Assembly: GCA_017618275.1 (NCBI GenBank) | Contig: JAFZUS010000128.1 | Coordinates: 1-64,000 of the forward strand | Reading direction: 5' to 3' | From: Prevotella sp. | GTDB lineage: Bacteria; Bacteroidota; Bacteroidia; Bacteroidales; Bacteroidaceae | DNA: 64,000 nucleotides | In this document: piece after piece, positions 61,135 to 64,000 of the stretch | Numbering within the stretch: the stretch's first letter is position 1 | How the letters are laid out: each line of letters starts with the position of its first letter | The notes under the pieces: generated by a model | Seen by the model: only the letters and a program-made list of their open reading frames with translations | Databases searched by the model: none | Told to the model about the DNA's origin: nothing | Translations under genes and position numbers: made by a program

Positions 61135-62253
61135 TTATTGCAGTTTCCTGTAATAGCGGAAGGGTTCGAGGCCTTCTGTCTCTGGGTGGAGAATACGGAT
61201 GAAGTCGTTGAGGAGCCAGTCGGGACGGAAAGGGGATTCCTCATAGAACTGTGAGCGCTCTACATCACAACCGTAGACATTCTTCTGACGAAATGCGTGG
61301 AACTGGTCGTAGCCGTGATGCTCTGCACTTAGTTCCGGGTAGGTGATATCGTGGTCGCTGCTGTAGCGGAAAAGCCACACATCAGCCTCACCAGCCTTTT
61401 CCAGCACAGCCTCAAAGGGTAGGGAGACGGAGCCGCTATGCTCATCTTTTGCCCAGGGATTGTTGCCGCCTGCGTCCTGAATCATCTGACCGATGGTACT
61501 CTGGCCACCTGGCACGTACCACACGCTACCCGTCACCTTGTCGACAAGCACAGTAGGCTTTTTCTCTGTCTTCTGAGCCAGTTGTTTCAGATGGTTGTAG
61601 TTCTGGTCTATGACCTGAAACAGGCTGTCGGCCTTTTCCTCGCAACCGAAGAGCATACCATAGAAACGTAGCCACTCGGCACGTCCTAAGGGTGTCTTTT
61701 CCATATACTCGGCACATTCTACGAGGGGGATGTCTATCTCTTCGAGTTTACCATAGCCGCCACTATTCTCAAAAGGAGAAAGGAAGATGGCGTCAGGATG
61801 TTCGTCGATAATCTTTTCTACTACCGGACTGAGCCCGTCGCCTACATCGGCAATCCTACCCTTTTTCACCTGTTCCTGAATCCAAGGAATCTTGATATAC
61901 TTCAGGTCAGCCACGCCAGCAATACAGTCTTGTTTGCCAAACGACATCAGCATGGCGCAGTGGACGGTAGTAAACATCATGGAGCGGCGCAGGGGCGTGC
62001 GGATGATGGTGCCTTCAGGTATATGTGGCGGAATCTCACGGTCAGAGGGAATGAGCACATACCGATGCAGTGTCATTCCCTCTTTCCATGGGTTCTTTAG
62101 TGACGCCACCACATAGCCTTCGTGTCTCACGACAGTAAGTTGGGTGGCGTACTTGAAGGTGACGGTGTCGCCCTCTGCCTGGACAGAGGAGGTCTGACCT
62201 CCCCTGCAGGCAGAGAATAATGTCACCAGGAATAATAATTTAACGTATTTCAA
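61135..62253 (-). CDS. ABC transporter substrate-binding lipoprotein (BtuF/FepB-like)
   Basis: 372 aa. Signal peptide ending LVTLFSAC, then CRGGQTSS. Class III binding-protein fold: RSMMFTTVHCAMLMSFGKQD, IAGVADLKYIKIP, DAIFLSPFENSGGYGKLEE, PLVECAEYMEKTPLGRAEWL (the long inter-lobe helix region), and KKPTVLVDKVTGSVWYVPGG. It would deliver a metal chelate such as a corrinoid or ferric siderophore to an inner-membrane permease. The two genes upstream on the same strand are of types often found in Bacteroidetes vitamin B12 loci, so a BtuF role is favoured over siderophore. Confidence 0.85.
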   Translation of the reverse strand: MKYVKLLFLVTLFSACRGGQTSSVQAEGDTVTFKYATQLTVVRHEGYVVASLKNPWKEGMTLHRYVLIPSDREIPPHIPEGTIIRTPLRRSMMFTTVHCAMLMSFGKQDCIAGVADLKYIKIPWIQEQVKKGRIADVGDGLSPVVEKIIDEHPDAIFLSPFENSGGYGKLEEIDIPLVECAEYMEKTPLGRAEWLRFYGMLFGCEEKADSLFQVIDQNYNHLKQLAQKTEKKPTVLVDKVTGSVWYVPGGQSTIGQMIQDAGGNNPWAKDEHSGSVSLPFEAVLEKAGEADVWLFRYSSDHDITYPELSAEHHGYDQFHAFRQKNVYGCDVERSQFYEESPFRPDWLLNDFIRILHPETEGLEPFRYYRKLQ

Positions 62254-62267
62254 GGTCTTTTACCTTT

Positions 62268-63032
62268 TTACTTTTCTATCACGATATCGTCGATACAGAT
62301 GTATGTTGGCGTGGTTACACCATAGTCATTTGCTTTACTTCCTTCGAAAGCGAATGAAAGGCTCTTGATGTTCTTGAAGGCATCTACATCGCTCAGGTCA
62401 CAATACTTCCATTCTTTCACGTAGTCACCATCCTTGGCGAGACTGAGTTCATAACGAGCCCCACCTACGCCCTCGGCAGGAGTCGGATAGAGAACACAAG
62501 TCAGATAGTCGTCAGCCTCGAATTTGCCAGGTGTCATACCGTCGCCATTGAGGATAGCATCAACTGTCCATGCATCGTTGGTGTACCAGAAGCCTTTTAC
62601 TGTGACGGGAGAAGCAAACTCCAGTTTCTCACCATACGTATAGACAACGCAGAAGTTCTTGCCACTATGGGCACCACCGGCGATATTGTTGAACTGGTCG
62701 GGAGTCATGGTAGCGGCATTGAAGGTCGTTTCTGTACGATTGGAGATAGCAAAACCAGACCAACTGGCCCATGCAGGCGTGTAGTTGGCTTCGAAGGGAA
62801 CGCCAGCCTCTGTGTAGAAGCACTTAAAGGCCTCTGATCCCCAATTGTCGAACGGAGTACCGGTCTCGTCACCACACCAGAAACCCTGATTGTTGAGGGT
62901 TGCGTTCTCGAAACCGATGGTAACAGTAATTTTGTCACCACCTACAGGATTGTCTTCCTCACTACAAGAAGTGAATGACAGTGCGAAGCCACATACGATG
63001 GCTGCGAGTGCGAAAAATTTGTTTGTTTTCAT
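62268..63032 (-). CDS. DUF4465 surface lipoprotein (possible corrinoid-binding BtuH type)
   Basis: 254 aa. Lipobox SFTSC and CSEEDNPVGG, an acidic surface signal. The mature part matches DUF4465: ITVTIGFENATLNNQGFWCG, NYTPAWASWSGFAISNRTET, DQFNNIAGGAHSGKNFCVVY, VTVKGFWYTNDAWT and SLSFAFEGSKANDYGVTTPT. From memory, DUF4465 proteins sit in many Bacteroides B12-uptake loci and a related group binds B12 on the surface. It lies 14 bp upstream of the substrate-binding gene and 31 bp downstream of the next surface protein. Confidence 0.82.
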   Translation of the reverse strand: MKTNKFFALAAIVCGFALSFTSCSEEDNPVGGDKITVTIGFENATLNNQGFWCGDETGTPFDNWGSEAFKCFYTEAGVPFEANYTPAWASWSGFAISNRTETTFNAATMTPDQFNNIAGGAHSGKNFCVVYTYGEKLEFASPVTVKGFWYTNDAWTVDAILNGDGMTPGKFEADDYLTCVLYPTPAEGVGGARYELSLAKDGDYVKEWKYCDLSDVDAFKNIKSLSFAFEGSKANDYGVTTPTYICIDDIVIEK

Positions 63033-63063
63033 AATCTTTTGTTTTAAAAGTGAAACATGTTTA

Positions 63064-64000
63064 TTAATAAAGTTGACTATTAATCATATTGACCACGCAG
63101 ATAATATCAGCCACAGTCACATTACCATCGCCGTTGACATCTGCTGCTTGGGGAGTGATCCTGTCTGTCTTGCCAAAGATAACATCGGTGATGGCAGTGA
63201 TGTCACGGGCTGTGATGTGTCCGTCTCCGTCGACATCGGCTTTGCGAGCCATCTCCTGTGCCTGGCGGATGGCAGCGAGTGAGGATTCAAGATGGATATC
63301 CTCAGCACCCGCAAACTCCGTGGAGGTCTCTCCCCACCATTCGGGCTGTGGACATTTCTGGTTAAGTCCCGTATAGACCCGCACGAAGTCAATGAAGTCA
63401 AGATGGATAGGTTGGCGGTTCTCGTCAACGGCCCAACTGATATCTATGCCACAGCCCTCATAATTGTAAGAGGTAGCATCGGCTTTGTCGGTGAAGTTGG
63501 GCAAGTTGTCGGCATAGCCGTAACGGAAGCCGACGAGCACATAGTAGTAGGGACTCCAGGCATTATCCACCTTGTCGGAGAGGTTCTGCATATTGTCAGG
63601 CAGACGGGTACCTCGGAAGGTCAGTCCGTCTGGCAACCACAGGGGATAGTATTCTTGCATGTGGTAGTGGTTACGGTCAATGGTGCCATTGCCTCCACGG
63701 TTATCCGTCCAGGGGATGTCTCCCATCGGATTCTTGTGGTAAGTGACTTCATAACCATAGATGACCTTTCCGACACTATCCACATCACAACTGCCGCTGA
63801 TCTCGTACCACGGGTCATCTGGCAGACCGTTGCCATTGACATCCTTCGACACCATTACAATGCCCGCCTCATTCATGCCGCCAAAGACGAGGTTCCGCAT
63901 CTCCTGATAGGCATTGCCCCAGACGGCGAAGTCGCGCTGTCCAGGTATATTGGCGATAGAGTGGTCGAAGTGGAAAGTGATATAGCCTCCCCATCCACCG
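63064..64000 (-). CDS. Cell-surface protein with C-terminal dockerin-like repeats, partial
   Basis: The frame is open across the right edge, so the N terminus is missing; 311 codons are present. Visible parts: GYITFHFDHSIANIPGQRDF, AVWGNAYQEMRNLVFGGMNE, GIVMVSKDVNGNGLPDDPWY, EGCGIDISWAVDENRQPIHL and DFVRVYTGLNQ. The end carries two dockerin-like calcium loops, ADVDGDGHITARDITAITDV and ADVNGDGNVTVADIICVVNM. Such proteins often accompany DUF4465 and TonB-dependent receptor genes in B12 loci. It is the most upstream gene seen of this operon; the promoter and any cobalamin riboswitch would lie beyond the window. Confidence 0.8.
   Translation of the reverse strand, partial: GGWGGYITFHFDHSIANIPGQRDFAVWGNAYQEMRNLVFGGMNEAGIVMVSKDVNGNGLPDDPWYEISGSCDVDSVGKVIYGYEVTYHKNPMGDIPWTDNRGGNGTIDRNHYHMQEYYPLWLPDGLTFRGTRLPDNMQNLSDKVDNAWSPYYYVLVGFRYGYADNLPNFTDKADATSYNYEGCGIDISWAVDENRQPIHLDFIDFVRVYTGLNQKCPQPEWWGETSTEFAGAEDIHLESSLAAIRQAQEMARKADVDGDGHITARDITAITDVIFGKTDRITPQAADVNGDGNVTVADIICVVNMINSQLY

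Overview
The window looks like chromosomal DNA of a Bacteroidales bacterium, most likely Prevotellaceae. Promoters repeatedly show the Bacteroidetes -7 box TAnnTTTG instead of sigma70 boxes, and starts lack Shine-Dalgarno sequences. There is a frdCAB-type fumarate reductase, a PorZ-like type IX secretion protein, C-terminal 'LNGR..KGIYI.NGRK' sorting tails, lipoproteins with acidic +2 to +6 export signals, and DUF4254/GT9 and acpP-fabF-rnc gene pairs. No rRNA, tRNA, CRISPR array, transposase or prophage was seen.

Layout. 0-2.3 kb: end of a fumarate reductase operon (flavoprotein cut by the left edge). 2.4-5.7 kb: a sigma-factor remnant, a LUD-domain protein, and a Memo-AMMECR1 fusion followed by its radical SAM partner. 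5.8-13.1 kb: mnmG, apt, uvrC, dtd, three tiny membrane proteins, a MazG-like enzyme and deoC; apt is flanked on both sides by parS-like sites. 13.2-25.6 kb: housekeeping genes (polyprenyl synthase, polA, ychF, lgt, mutS, a fucose-isomerase-family gene, an inositol monophosphatase-family gene). 25.6-33.7 kb: accessory region with a large secreted protein, DUF2461, DUF3667, a Fic / zeta-toxin-like / small-protein operon, a serpin, and intergenic DNA full of short repeats. 33.7-38.7 kb: low-molecular-weight phosphatase, leuS, a YitT-family protein, an XTP/dITP pyrophosphatase. 38.7-47 kb: an AT-rich surface block (porZ-like, membrane glycosyltransferase-like, CotH, GtrA, CotH, secreted phosphatase). 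47-54.4 kb: nadA, a 431-bp gene-free AT-rich stretch with regularly spaced DnaA boxes (candidate oriC), a barrel protein, an RNA methyltransferase, rubredoxin, GT9/DUF4254, acpP-fabF-rnc. 54.5-60.3 kb: a divergent locus of an ECF sigma factor, an unusual anti-sigma/beta-barrel fusion, four lipoproteins and a serpin. 60.3-64 kb: murQ and part of a probable corrinoid-uptake locus.

The most interesting unit is the ECF locus. Two of its lipoproteins resemble free-standing propeptide domains (FTP/PepSY) of thermolysin-type proteases, and the operon ends with a canonical-hinge serpin. It may be an envelope-stress regulon that displays protease inhibitors on the cell surface, sensed by one protein reaching from the inner to the outer membrane. 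Next are the candidate origin plus parS pair, the Fic-zeta module, the exported Memo-AMMECR1 fusion, and a group of genes whose start codon lies exactly 5 nt after the -7 box, implying leaderless mRNAs.

All functional calls come from reading motifs by eye; no database search or folding program was run.
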